A stretch of 64,000 nt of DNA, taken from an uncultured Bacteroidales bacterium (GTDB lineage Bacteria > Bacteroidota > Bacteroidia > Bacteroidales > UBA932). Position numbers and translations under genes: made by a program. The DNA lies in assembly GCA_900316045.1 (NCBI GenBank), contig ONBM01000015.1, forward strand, positions 1 to 64,000, read 5' to 3'. A model generated the notes under the pieces. The model saw only the letters and a program-made list of their open reading frames with translations. It ran no database searches and was not told the DNA's origin. Positions 27,580 through 35,792 of the stretch are shown here, piece after piece; position 1 is the stretch's first letter, and every line of letters begins with the position of its first letter.

Positions 27580-29049
27580 ATGAAATATGATGTCGTGATA
27601 ATTGGCGGCGGCGCATCTGGCCTGCTCGCAGCCCATGGGGCGAAAACCGCTTCTCCTGATGCCAAGGTGGTTATTTTGGAAAAGATGCCTCGCCCGGGAA
27701 GGAAGATTCTGTTCACGGGAAAGGGGCGCTGCAACTTCACGAATGTCAAGGATTGGAACGATTTCTCGACCCATATTCGCACGAACCCGAATTTCGTTAA
27801 GCCTTCCTATTACAATTTCACGCCTGACGACATGATAGATTTACTGGAGAGCAATGGTCTCGAGACGGTAGTGGAGAGGGGAGACAGGGCTTTCCCGTAT
27901 TCTCATAGGGCATCGGATGTTGTGGATACGCTTGTGCAACTGGTACTGAAAGATGGAGTGATGCTGCTCTCTGACCGTGAGGTAAAGGATGTCCTGAAAT
28001 TCGATGGCGGTTTCTCTGTACTTACATCAAGCGGGGAGCAATTCGATGCATCCAAACTTATAATATCAACCGGAGGCCTGTCATATCCGGGAACAGGATC
28101 GACAGGTGACGGTTACATGTTCGCAAAAAAGCTAGGACACAGCGTAACCCCAACTTTTCCTTCTCTCACTGCTCTTGTCCCTAGAGGATACAAGATCATT
28201 GAAAAACCAGATATGGAGATGCGCGGACACATTGACAGGGGACTGCCGATGACAGCCGCAGGGCAGGATCTCATGGGGGCGAAGCTTAAGAATATATCGC
28301 TGACTGTCTTCGTTGACGGTCAGCAGCAAGAGTCTGAGTTCGGAGACGTGGACTTCACTGATGGCGGCATAGAAGGGCCGATTGGTTTCCAGGTCAGCAG
28401 GCATTGCGTAAAGGCGATGATGAATGGGAGTAAGGTTTCCGTGTCATTGGACCTCAAGGCAGGAGTACCGCTTGAAGAACTCTCGGAGCGTATTCACTCT
28501 CTGTGGGCGGAAATTGAGAACGATCCGCGCTCAAAGGGATGGAAGGATGGCAGAGGATTGAATGGCAAAGAGATGTACAGGATATTGCTCGGAAAATTAA
28601 TGCCTTGGGAACTCATTCCTGGATTCCAGGCCTGGAATCCGTCGATATTGAGTTTCACGCAAAACGATACTCGTGCTTGCGGATCTCGCTCACGGGCATC
28701 TTATTTTTATCAGGCAAGACACAAGGGTGCTTTTCAGTCTCGGGATGGCAGAAGGCAGTCCAAATATCAGAAGCGTTCCTACAGCGTAGATCTTGACCTG
28801 CTTGCCAAGTGCCTGAAAGATTGGAAATTTGACATTGATGGCTACGTGGGGTATGAGCGCTGTGTCATTACTGCAGGTGGCGTTTCAACCGATGAGGTGT
28901 TTCCAAAGACAATGGAATCCAAGATTGCGCCTGGCCTGTACCTTTGTGGTGAAGTACTCGATATGGATTGCGACACCGGCGGCTACAATCTCCAATGCGC
29001 ATTCTCCACAGGCTACCTCGCCGGCCAGTCCGCCGCAAAAGCATTGTGA
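27580..29049 (+). CDS. HI0933-like (BaiN/RdsA-type) NAD(P)/FAD-dependent oxidoreductase
   Basis: A 489-residue cytosolic flavoprotein. The N-terminal Rossmann motif VVIIGGGASGLLAAHGA binds FAD. Family motifs follow: EKMPRPGRKILFTGKGRCNFTN, GGLSYPGTGSTGDGYMFAKKLGH, and the C-terminal GLYLCGEVLDMDCDTGGYNLQCAF. Family members reduce bile-acid intermediates or flavin-linked substrates; the actual substrate here is unknown. A TATATTTG box at 27551-27558 gives a short leader. The last codons and stop (GCATTGTGA) match the repeat unit that begins right after the gene, so the 71-bp array appears to have arisen from, or spread into, the gene end. Confidence 0.88.
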   Translation: MKYDVVIIGGGASGLLAAHGAKTASPDAKVVILEKMPRPGRKILFTGKGRCNFTNVKDWNDFSTHIRTNPNFVKPSYYNFTPDDMIDLLESNGLETVVERGDRAFPYSHRASDVVDTLVQLVLKDGVMLLSDREVKDVLKFDGGFSVLTSSGEQFDASKLIISTGGLSYPGTGSTGDGYMFAKKLGHSVTPTFPSLTALVPRGYKIIEKPDMEMRGHIDRGLPMTAAGQDLMGAKLKNISLTVFVDGQQQESEFGDVDFTDGGIEGPIGFQVSRHCVKAMMNGSKVSVSLDLKAGVPLEELSERIHSLWAEIENDPRSKGWKDGRGLNGKEMYRILLGKLMPWELIPGFQAWNPSILSFTQNDTRACGSRSRASYFYQARHKGAFQSRDGRRQSKYQKRSYSVDLDLLAKCLKDWKFDIDGYVGYERCVITAGGVSTDEVFPKTMESKIAPGLYLCGEVLDMDCDTGGYNLQCAFSTGYLAGQSAAKAL

Positions 29050-29050
29050 T

Positions 29051-29428
29051 CCATCGCGACCCTCCTCCGCAGGCTGCGACAAGGACAACATTGATGACCT
29101 TCCTACCCAACGCATTGTAACCCATCGCGACCCTCCTCCGCAGGCTGCGGCAAGGACAACATTGATGGCCTTCCTACCCAACGCTTTGTAACCCATCACG
29201 ACCCTCCTCCGCAGGCTGCGGCAAGGACAACATTGATTGCCTTCCTACCCAACGCATTGTAACCCATCACGACCCTCCTCCGCAGGCTGCGGCAAGGACA
29301 ACATTGATGGCCTTCCTACCCAACGCAGTGTAACCCATCACGACCCTCCTCCGCAGGCTGCGACAAGGACAACATTGATGGCCTTCCTACCCAACGCATT
29401 GTAACCCATCACGACCCTCCTCCGCAGG
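29051..29428 (+). repeat. 71-bp tandem repeat array
   Basis: Five full units start at 29051, 29122, 29193, 29264 and 29335, with a partial sixth at 29406. Each has CCCTCCTCCGCAGGCTGCGG (hairpin CCGCAG-G-CTGCGG in most copies) and an AACATTGATGGCCTTCC segment. Units differ by a few substitutions. There are no unique spacers, so it is not CRISPR. It lies between the HI0933-like gene and the HUH transposase gene. Confidence 0.9.
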
Positions 29429-29491
29429 GTACTTTCGGGTCCTTTTGTAACTTTCTCTCTGTAAATAAGTTGCCGAAGATAGGATGCGTAT

Positions 29492-29567
29492 CTTGTCAAA
29501 TTTTTACAAGGTACTTTTTTAATACGTCTCAGACTGCGACTTGTTCATGCTTTCTAAAGTATCCTGT
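29492..29567 (+). repeat. Left copy of the ~77-bp transposase-flanking element
   Basis: It starts CTTGTCAAATTTTTACAAGG (a hairpin-forming end) and ends CTTTCTAAAGTATCCTGT. It is the inverted counterpart of 30670-30747, and the transposase gene lies between them. Confidence 0.7.
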
Positions 29568-29642
29568 ATTGCGGATACGACCAGTTTCTATCCTGTATTG
29601 CGGATACGACCAGCTTCTATCCTGTATTTCGGATACGACCAG
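29560..29642 (+). repeat. Three 29-bp tandem repeats with a hairpin core
   Basis: Units start at 29560, 29589 and 29618 and read TATCCTGTATTGCGGATACG then ACCAGTTTC, with small changes. Each can fold on TATCC/GGATA. The array starts from the end of the ~77-bp element and ends 10 bp from the transposase stop codon. Confidence 0.8.
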
Positions 29643-29652
29643 CGCCTGCGAA

Positions 29653-30519
29653 TCACTTCCAGCCGCCGAACCGCTTGACGGTTTCAGAATCCAGTCCACA
29701 AATCCGACAGATTTGTTTTACGTCGGAGCCATATTTGTTTCTCAGAAGCCGGGCAAAAATACGCCTCATTGTCACGTCCATCTCGTCAAAGCCTTTTACT
29801 CCGTAATATTCAAAATCTTTATTCAGCTTCTCCATAAGCGTAGTATCATCGTACATCGCACGATTTTCGTTCATCTCATATCTGGCACTTTCTTGTTCCA
29901 CTTTCCAATTGCTAAGTTGCAAAAAAAACTCCACCGGGCTTGCGAATAGTTCTTCAACTTTCCGGCAATTGACGTAGGATTCTGGCAGAATGTAGCCGTT
30001 TGCGACCAAGTATTCGCTTGGCAAATCTACACAGGTTGACAAGTCGGACTTGATTTGTTTTCTGCTCATTTCCTCAATACGATACGGCTTTGCATCGAAA
30101 TTATTCCTGCGGAAATACAGCCGGCAGGTATTCCAAGGGTAAGTGTATGGGTCACAAATTCTTGCCTTAAGGCAATTCCGCAGAATGTATGCTACTTCTG
30201 TCTTGAACATTTCAGGGCTGGTGATCTCTACAAGAACAGGTTTGAGTCTGCGAAGAGGATGCGATGAGTTCTGGATGCATTTGCCGAGCCTTGTTTTCAA
30301 CTTGCAGAAGAATCGGATGGCTTCGGCTTTTTTCCCGGAAAGGAGAAAATGAAAATGATTGTTCATTAGAGTAAAGCAGAAGATAATGATGTTCATTCCC
30401 TGCAATGCTATTGGAATGCTATTCATGCCTTGCCTGAAATCTTCAACGGTTTTGAAGATCAGATTATCTGGCAGTTCATCCGAACAAAGATGCCAATATT
30501 TCCTAGATTCGTTTTCCAT
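29653..30519 (-). CDS. HUH (Y1) REP-associated-type transposase, copy 1
   Basis: A 288-residue IS200-like/RAYT-type single-strand DNA transposase. The HUH-type motif is NNHFHFLL with His55 and His57, and the catalytic Tyr is likely Tyr111 in VAYILRNCLKA. A C-terminal extension ends in a helix-turn-helix-like segment (LLRNKYGSDVKQICRICG) and the final RFGGWK. The start at 30519 (MENESRKYWHLC) aligns with the paralogue at 35793-36692; an open extension to 30558 is less likely. The gene is intact. It is bordered by inverted copies of a ~77-bp element and two tandem arrays, as expected for a transposase acting on palindromic repeats. Confidence 0.85.
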   Translation of the reverse strand: MENESRKYWHLCSDELPDNLIFKTVEDFRQGMNSIPIALQGMNIIIFCFTLMNNHFHFLLSGKKAEAIRFFCKLKTRLGKCIQNSSHPLRRLKPVLVEITSPEMFKTEVAYILRNCLKARICDPYTYPWNTCRLYFRRNNFDAKPYRIEEMSRKQIKSDLSTCVDLPSEYLVANGYILPESYVNCRKVEELFASPVEFFLQLSNWKVEQESARYEMNENRAMYDDTTLMEKLNKDFEYYGVKGFDEMDVTMRRIFARLLRNKYGSDVKQICRICGLDSETVKRFGGWK

Positions 30520-30669
30520 AGCCGGTGAATTATCATGGTGATTTCTTTCCCAACGCAAACTTACACAAAATGAGCATGTCGTATAAACATTTTCATAAAA
30601 TTTGATTCATTTTTTTCTGTTTTTTTAAGAAATTTCTGTTTTTATCAGTGCCCAATGAATTTTGCTGTT

Positions 30670-30747
30670 GACAGGATACTTTTGAAAGTGAGGCTGGAAC
30701 GTTGCTGGAGGCATATTCTAAAAGTACCTTGTCAAATTTTTGCAAGG
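30670..30747 (-). repeat. Right, inverted copy of the ~77-bp transposase-flanking element
   Basis: Reads, on the plus strand, ACAGGATACTTTTGAAAG and then AAAAGTACCTTG with the hairpin ACCTTG...CAAGGT (30725-30748). It is the reverse complement arrangement of 29492-29567 and 11014-11089. Confidence 0.7.
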
Positions 30748-30825
30748 TGCTATTTACTCTTTTTTGTAATATATTAATAATTAGCGAATTAGTTCCGAAC
30801 GAGAAAGTATCGTGCAGCTAAGTGC

Positions 30826-32529
30826 TTAGAAAGGTCCGGAGCCGAGCATTTCGTAGTCCTGGGAAGCCGAGGCGAGCGTATCCAGCGAGGCTGGGATGGA
30901 GCCTTCTTTTGAGATGTTGTCACTTGAGGCTGGGATGGCGCCTTCACCTGGGATGTTACCTGCGGCTGGGATGGAGCCTTCTTTTGAGATGTTGTCACTT
31001 GAGTCTGGGATGGCGCCTTCACCTGGGATGTTACCTGCGGCTGGGATGGAGCCTTCTTTTGGGATGTTGTCACTTGAGGCTGGGATGGCGCCTTCACCTG
31101 GGATGTTACCTGCGGCTGGGATGGTGATGGATGCTGGGGCGTACCATGCGGCGAACTGGCCGTCAGAGAGACCGCGCTGAGGCATGTCGAATATTATGAA
31201 TATGCCGCCGGGGCGTTTCACGAGCCATGCATCCTGCAGCGGCTGGCGGTAGCGGATGCGGACTTTGTAGCGGCGAACCTCTCCATTACGCATTTCGAGA
31301 TCGGTGCGGATCCAATGAATATTCTCCGGAGCAATGCGTATGCAGCTACGAGACAATCCTTTGTGCCGATGGCCTTCACCTACGTAAATTATGTTGCGTT
31401 CTATGTCTGTCGCTATCACGAATAGCGAGTCCTTGTGCCCGCCGATGTTCAGTCCCTTTCTCTGCCCGATGGTATAAAACTGCGCCCCATCGTGCCTGCC
31501 TACGACCTTCCCCCATGGATTGTCCACATATCGGGTTTTCTTCACGTGATGCTTTCCGCTACGATAGGTTTCTGTCTCAAAAGTCAGGGAATCGTAACTG
31601 ATCGGCTGCGAGAGCCGCATCAAGGTTTCATCGGAAAGTGCAGCAATCTTATCGGCGGAATATTCATTTGCCCTGCCCTTTACGTCCAAACGCACATTGT
31701 TGAAAGCTGCCCCGCCAGAATCCTCGGAAGAATATTCAGTTGTCATGAGCGGTTCCCCAGGCTCGGCAAGCAGCGATGCCAAAGTGTCGTGGCTGAACTT
31801 ATACTGCTCATTGTCAGAGTAGAAAGAATCGTAGACCTCCACTACATCTCCTTCACGAGGCAGAAGCTTCTGCTTCAGGAAAGTTGGCAGGTCCACTTTG
31901 CCGACGAAACATATTCCCTGAGAGTCTTTCTTGTCTGCCGACGGCAGGTCAGCTTCGTGCGCAAGACGTCGAACCTCTGGCTTCGTCAGGCCTCCTATAG
32001 GGAAAAGCGCAGTCGAAAGCTGTTCCTGGCTGAGCTGGCAGAGGAAATAGCTCTGATCCTTGTTCGGATCAATTCCTTCGAGCAACCTGGATTGTGGGAT
32101 GCCGTCAATGACGACAGGCCTGCCAGAAGCATCCAGCAGTGGAGCCTTGCGGCAATAGTGTCCCGTCGCAACCATGTCAGCACCCATTTTGCGAGCAGTC
32201 TCCCAGAAAGCATCGAACTTGATTTCCCTGTTGCAAAGCACGTCAGGGTTAGGAGTGCGTCCGGCGTGATATTCATTGAACATATACTCCACCACCTTTG
32301 CCCTGTATTCCTTGGAAAGGTCCACGAAATAGAAAGGAATGCCGATTTTCCGTGCCACCAGCTCTGCCACGTATCTATCCTCCTCCCATTCGCAGTCCCC
32401 GTGCAGAGTGGCGTCCGCATCGTGCCAGTTCTGCATGAACATGGCGAATACGTCGTACCCTTGCTGCTTCAGCAGCAGGGCAGCAACGCTGGAGTCCACG
32501 CCTCCTGACAGTCCTACGCATATTTTCAT
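30826..32529 (-). CDS. mnmA: tRNA 2-thiouridylase MnmA with insertion and repeat-built C-terminal tail
   Basis: It thiolates U34 of Lys, Glu and Gln tRNAs. The PP-loop GLSGGVDSSVAALLL, catalytic Cys99 (DVLCNREIKF) and Cys207 (DSQGICFVG), KDQSYFLCQL and FYTIGQRKGLNIGGH are all present. The protein is 567 residues, against about 360-380 usually. About 105 extra residues (232-338) separate two normally adjacent blocks. The canonical end QRGLSDGQFAAWY is followed by ~104 residues made of three 25-residue repeats (IPAAGNIPGEGAIPASSDN plus IxKEGS) and a short end. On the minus strand a TAACTTTG box (32544-32537) lies seven bases before the ATG. The catalytic core looks functional. Confidence 0.93.
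   Translation of the reverse strand: MKICVGLSGGVDSSVAALLLKQQGYDVFAMFMQNWHDADATLHGDCEWEEDRYVAELVARKIGIPFYFVDLSKEYRAKVVEYMFNEYHAGRTPNPDVLCNREIKFDAFWETARKMGADMVATGHYCRKAPLLDASGRPVVIDGIPQSRLLEGIDPNKDQSYFLCQLSQEQLSTALFPIGGLTKPEVRRLAHEADLPSADKKDSQGICFVGKVDLPTFLKQKLLPREGDVVEVYDSFYSDNEQYKFSHDTLASLLAEPGEPLMTTEYSSEDSGGAAFNNVRLDVKGRANEYSADKIAALSDETLMRLSQPISYDSLTFETETYRSGKHHVKKTRYVDNPWGKVVGRHDGAQFYTIGQRKGLNIGGHKDSLFVIATDIERNIIYVGEGHRHKGLSRSCIRIAPENIHWIRTDLEMRNGEVRRYKVRIRYRQPLQDAWLVKRPGGIFIIFDMPQRGLSDGQFAAWYAPASITIPAAGNIPGEGAIPASSDNIPKEGSIPAAGNIPGEGAIPDSSDNISKEGSIPAAGNIPGEGAIPASSDNISKEGSIPASLDTLASASQDYEMLGSGPF
30895..31119 (-). repeat. 75-bp tandem repeat inside the 3' end of mnmA
   Basis: Three units start at 30895, 30970 and 31045, and a fourth begins and decays at 31120. 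The period (75 bp) is a multiple of three, so the reading frame stays open and yields 25-residue repeats. The units are nearly identical, which points to recent expansion. Confidence 0.92.
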
Positions 32530-32609
32530 GATGCGGCAAAGTTAGTCAATTGCCAAATTTTGTACAATTTTTGCTATCTTGCATTTCACTTTTATCAACA
32601 TAATTGAAT

Positions 32610-33095
32610 ATGAAGACGCTCAATCTGGAAATAAATTACACTGAATATTCTTCATTAGACGAAATGTCAGCGGAAGACCAGGAATTGGTACGCGCAGCGG
32701 TCGAGGCTCAGAAAACATCATACGCACCATATTCAAAATTCAATGTCGGAGCTGCCGTACGTCTCGATGACGGCACAATCGTGAAAGGCTCCAATCAAGA
32801 AAATTCCGCTTATCCCTCCGGCCTCTGCGCCGAGCGTACCGCAATGTTTTCTGCGAACGCGACTTATCCGGGAAGAGCGATGGTCGGGATTGCCATAGCA
32901 GGAGGCTTTGAAGGCGGCATAGACAATGCTCCTTGCTCGCCTTGTGGGGCCTGTCGGCAGGTAATGGCAGAGTATCAGACCCTTGGAAAAAGGAATATGG
33001 CTGTGATCATGGTCGGAGCCTCTAAGATTTGGAAATTCGAGAAAGTTGAAGATATCCTTCCTTTCATATTCGGCAGCTTCAACGAGAAGAAGTGA
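32610..33095 (+). CDS. cdd: Cytidine deaminase
   Basis: A 161-residue zinc enzyme that deaminates cytidine and deoxycytidine in pyrimidine salvage. The zinc and catalytic motifs are CAERTAMF (Cys and Glu) and PCGACRQVM (two Cys); NVGAAVRLDDG and GSNQENSAYPSGL are typical. A TTG at 32604 is in frame, but the ATG at 32610 is the better start. A TATCTTGC box lies about 30 bp upstream, divergent from mnmA. Confidence 0.96.
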   Translation: MKTLNLEINYTEYSSLDEMSAEDQELVRAAVEAQKTSYAPYSKFNVGAAVRLDDGTIVKGSNQENSAYPSGLCAERTAMFSANATYPGRAMVGIAIAGGFEGGIDNAPCSPCGACRQVMAEYQTLGKRNMAVIMVGASKIWKFEKVEDILPFIFGSFNEKK

Positions 33096-33150
33096 GCCAT
33101 CTCCGGCAAGGGACGAATTCCCGGAAAACCTGGTATATTTTCCGGGATAC

Positions 33151-33181
33151 TTGGCATAATGACATAAAAAGACTATATTTG
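33151..33181 (+). promoter_or_regulatory. Promoter of the SRP RNA gene
   Basis: TTG at 33151-33153 and TATATTTG at 33174-33181 with a 20-bp spacer. The RNA begins a few bases downstream. Confidence 0.7.
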
Positions 33182-33185
33182 CAGC

Positions 33186-33289
33186 GGGGAAAGTCGTACA
33201 CGACCAGCTCCCTCTGAATCCCCCCAGGGCTGGAAGGCAGCAAGGGTAAGAGGTTGTAGCGGTGCGATGTGCTAAGCTTTCCCTTTTTT
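33186..33289 (+). ncRNA. ffs: Small signal recognition particle RNA (4.5S-type)
   Basis: About 100 nt. The conserved domain IV is visible as CCAGGGCTGGAAGGCAGCA and AGGGTAAG, including the GGAAGGCAGCA loop region that binds Ffh. The 5' GGGGAAAG (33186-33193) pairs with CTTTCCC (33277-33283), closing a long hairpin, and a T6 run follows as a terminator. The own promoter lies just upstream. The next 166 bp up to 33456 hold no gene that I can see. Confidence 0.93.
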
Positions 33290-33455
33290 CGTATCCATTG
33301 TGGAATACCTTGCCTGGCAGAGTCCTACGCTTCGCCACATTTTGCATATTTCGCCACAAATATCCTTTTTTAGCAAATGCCAATTGGCTTATCATTGCCT
33401 GGGCTAGCGTATTATTTATAAATTTGCCCTCGCAAAAATTAAATCTGCTTTTTTT

Positions 33456-35084
33456 ATGAAAGATTTTAAAGAAATTTTCGAAAGCCATTACACCTGGATC
33501 GAGGGATTCATGCGCAATGTCAGGCGTTATGGCGAGAGAAATGCCATGGTCGACCCGGATCAAGACAAGACATGGACTTACGAAGAACTTAACAGTGACT
33601 GCAACAAGCTTTGCAACGCCCTGCTTCATGACGGAGTTACGAAAGGTGATGTCGTGATGACCCAGCTTATGAACTGCCCCGAGTTCGTATTCGCCTATGT
33701 CGCATGCCATAAAATCCATGCTGTAGGCAGTCCGGTTAGCTTCAGGCTCAGCCCTGGAGAACTTGCCCAGAACCTATTGGATGCGCATCCGAAGGTGTTG
33801 GTCTTCGATGCTGGAAAGAAGAACGATGTTCTTGAAGCAATGAAAATTGCGAATTTCAAGCCTTTCAGATTAATAATAGTCGGAGGCGAGGGCGAAGGAG
33901 ACATAGTCTCTTATAATGAATATGTCAGAGCGTTCCCAAGGGAGGAGCCTCCGTTCACGTGCGAGTACAATATCTATGACGAGACGACACGGCTATATAC
34001 TTCCGGCACGACTGGACGACCTAAAGGCGTGCCGCTAACCAGCATAAATGAGGTTCTTTCCAGCCACGACGTGATGATTCATTTCCCGATGAGTTACAGG
34101 GATGTCACCATGAACACAACGCCATGGTTCCATAGGGGAGGCTTGCATTGCGCGGGCCCTTGCCCTACTTTCTATGCTGGAGCCTCTCTCGTCGTCATGA
34201 GAAAATTCGACCCTGAAATCACGCTGAAATACACAGCCAAATACAAGATTACATTCTTGATAGGAGTGCCTACCGTTCTTGAAAATCTTGCGGACGAGCA
34301 AGAGAAGAAGGGTTACGACCTGAGCACTCTGAAAGGAATCGTTACCATGGGCAGTCCGCTGGAGCGTTCTGCTTGCATTCGTTATCAGCAAGTGCTGACT
34401 CCGAACATATTCAATGGGTATGGCACTACCGAGACCTTCTGGAACACATTCCTGAGGCCGTTCGACCTTCCCGAGAATGCCGGAACGGCTGGCGCTTCTT
34501 GCATCGATGATGACGTGAGAGTTGTTAAGGTGTACGAAGACAGACGCGCCGAGCCGGATGATCTGGCTCGGCAGGATGGGAGGGAAGTCGGCGAAGTCAT
34601 CATTTCTTCGCCTGCGAAATCCCCTTACCAGTACAGCAATAATCCTGTTGAGACGGCAAGTAAATATTACAAGGACTTCATTTACACTGGCGACTTGGCT
34701 ACCTGGGACGATAAGTCTTTCATAACCATCATAGGCAGAAAGGATGACATGATCATATCTTCTGGGGAGAACATCTATCCTACTCAGATAGAGGAGATTC
34801 TCAATGGATTTCATAAGGTGAAGGACTGCATAGTGACCGCCGTTCCAGACAAGATGCGTGGTCAGGTGGTCACTGCGTACGTAGTCAAGGCAGACGAGTC
34901 GCTGACGGTCGAAGAGTTGGACCAGGATTTCAAGGACAGTCCTGACATAGCTAATTTCAAGCGCCCGCGTTACTACAGGTTCGTCTCTCAGCTGCCTTAC
35001 ACCGCCACAGGAAAGAAGCTTCACGTGAAGATGAAGGAGATAGCGGAAGATGATCTGAGGAACGGCCTGCTGCTCGTTGTCTGA
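33456..35084 (+). CDS. AMP-binding acyl-CoA synthetase/ligase
   Basis: A 542-residue member of the adenylate-forming (ANL) superfamily, probably activating a carboxylic acid to its CoA thioester via an acyl-AMP. Motifs: P-loop-like LYTSGTTGRPKGVP, TTPWFHRGG, NGYGTTETFWNTF, YTGDLATWDD, GRKDDMIISSGENIYPTQIEE, and the C-terminal lysine motif TATGKKLHVKM. The substrate, for example a short or branched acid or an aromatic acid, cannot be set from the sequence. Cytosolic, single gene; the transcript may read into the small membrane protein gene. Confidence 0.85.
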   Translation: MKDFKEIFESHYTWIEGFMRNVRRYGERNAMVDPDQDKTWTYEELNSDCNKLCNALLHDGVTKGDVVMTQLMNCPEFVFAYVACHKIHAVGSPVSFRLSPGELAQNLLDAHPKVLVFDAGKKNDVLEAMKIANFKPFRLIIVGGEGEGDIVSYNEYVRAFPREEPPFTCEYNIYDETTRLYTSGTTGRPKGVPLTSINEVLSSHDVMIHFPMSYRDVTMNTTPWFHRGGLHCAGPCPTFYAGASLVVMRKFDPEITLKYTAKYKITFLIGVPTVLENLADEQEKKGYDLSTLKGIVTMGSPLERSACIRYQQVLTPNIFNGYGTTETFWNTFLRPFDLPENAGTAGASCIDDDVRVVKVYEDRRAEPDDLARQDGREVGEVIISSPAKSPYQYSNNPVETASKYYKDFIYTGDLATWDDKSFITIIGRKDDMIISSGENIYPTQIEEILNGFHKVKDCIVTAVPDKMRGQVVTAYVVKADESLTVEELDQDFKDSPDIANFKRPRYYRFVSQLPYTATGKKLHVKMKEIAEDDLRNGLLLVV

Positions 35085-35220
35085 GATACGGAATTCTCCT
35101 GCCACTGAGGCGGAATATTCATATTGCAGCCGAGGCCAGCCCCCTCGGCTGTTTCATGCCTAGTCGCCGGTCCTGCCTCACGCTCCGCTGTGTCATTCAC
35201 TGTAATCGTAGGAAATTTGC

Positions 35221-35228
35221 TAACTTTG
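35221..35228 (+). promoter_or_regulatory. -7 box before the membrane protein gene at 35252
   Basis: TAACTTTG at 35221-35228, 23 bp before the ATG at 35252. Confidence 0.45.
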
Positions 35229-35251
35229 ATGATGGAAAACCGATTTGCGAT

Positions 35252-35770
35252 ATGATTCACAAGAATGTTCAGATGATGGATGCCGGATGTGTCCTGTTTC
35301 AGACGGAGAAGCCTTACGGAATTGTCCTGGGAGGTGTTAAGCGTGAGATGGAGAAGTTCGGCAAGGTTCTGAGGAAAACGGAATTTAATCCAGAAGACTT
35401 GCCAGAAACCACTGGCGACTGCGATTTGTTCTTGGATTGGTCTGCCTGGCATCGTCTGCGCTGCATTGCATGTAAGGTGGAAGACGCCGGAATAGTGGGC
35501 AAGACGGATGAAGGGGAGGAAATCCACCGTTATGCAGCCACATTCAAAGAAGGCAATGCCAACGCTCCGATTCGTAAAATATTCGCTTGGGGACTTGCCA
35601 TTCTGCTACTCCTCGTCAGCATATTCATAAAATTCCCAATGCCAAGGCCCTTAGCCATAATTATCGCCATAGTACTTGGCATCGGCGTAGTCATCCTGCT
35701 CCTTCGCCCCAGCCAAAAAGCCCAGAGAGCAATCCGAACCCTCTGCAGCATCATAGCACAAGCCAAGTGA
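35252..35770 (+). CDS. Hypothetical protein with two C-terminal membrane helices
   Basis: About 172 residues of unrecognised family. The N-terminal ~110 residues are soluble (MIHKNVQMMDAGCVLFQ; TGDCDLFLDWSAWHRLRCIACKV), followed by two hydrophobic segments, FAWGLAILLLLVSIFIKF and LAIIIAIVLGIGVVILLL, and a short basic tail. The frame is open to 35156, but the promoter box at 35221 and the ATG at 35252 support the shorter form. Its stop is 22 bp from the 3' end of the convergent transposase gene. Confidence 0.6.
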   Translation: MIHKNVQMMDAGCVLFQTEKPYGIVLGGVKREMEKFGKVLRKTEFNPEDLPETTGDCDLFLDWSAWHRLRCIACKVEDAGIVGKTDEGEEIHRYAATFKEGNANAPIRKIFAWGLAILLLLVSIFIKFPMPRPLAIIIAIVLGIGVVILLLRPSQKAQRAIRTLCSIIAQAK

Positions 35771-35792
35771 CCACGCCGCCCCTCGGCCTACT

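Noticed and set aside
29051-29428. CRISPR array
   Set aside because: The units are contiguous 71-bp repeats without unique spacers, and there are no cas genes.
30822-31180. Leu/Gly-rich and Met/Pro-rich repeat proteins on the plus strand
   Set aside because: They are reverse readings of the 75-bp repeat in mnmA; the mnmA frame continues from a conserved enzyme.
31435-32508. A 357-codon open frame on the plus strand
   Set aside because: It is antisense to the conserved mnmA core and has no start context, signal or family motif.
32733-33719. A 328-codon open frame on the minus strand
   Set aside because: It runs through cdd, the SRP RNA gene and the start of the acyl-CoA synthetase gene; no protein similarity.
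34035-35105. A 356-codon open frame on the minus strand
   Set aside because: It is the mirror of the acyl-CoA synthetase gene, whose motifs are clear.
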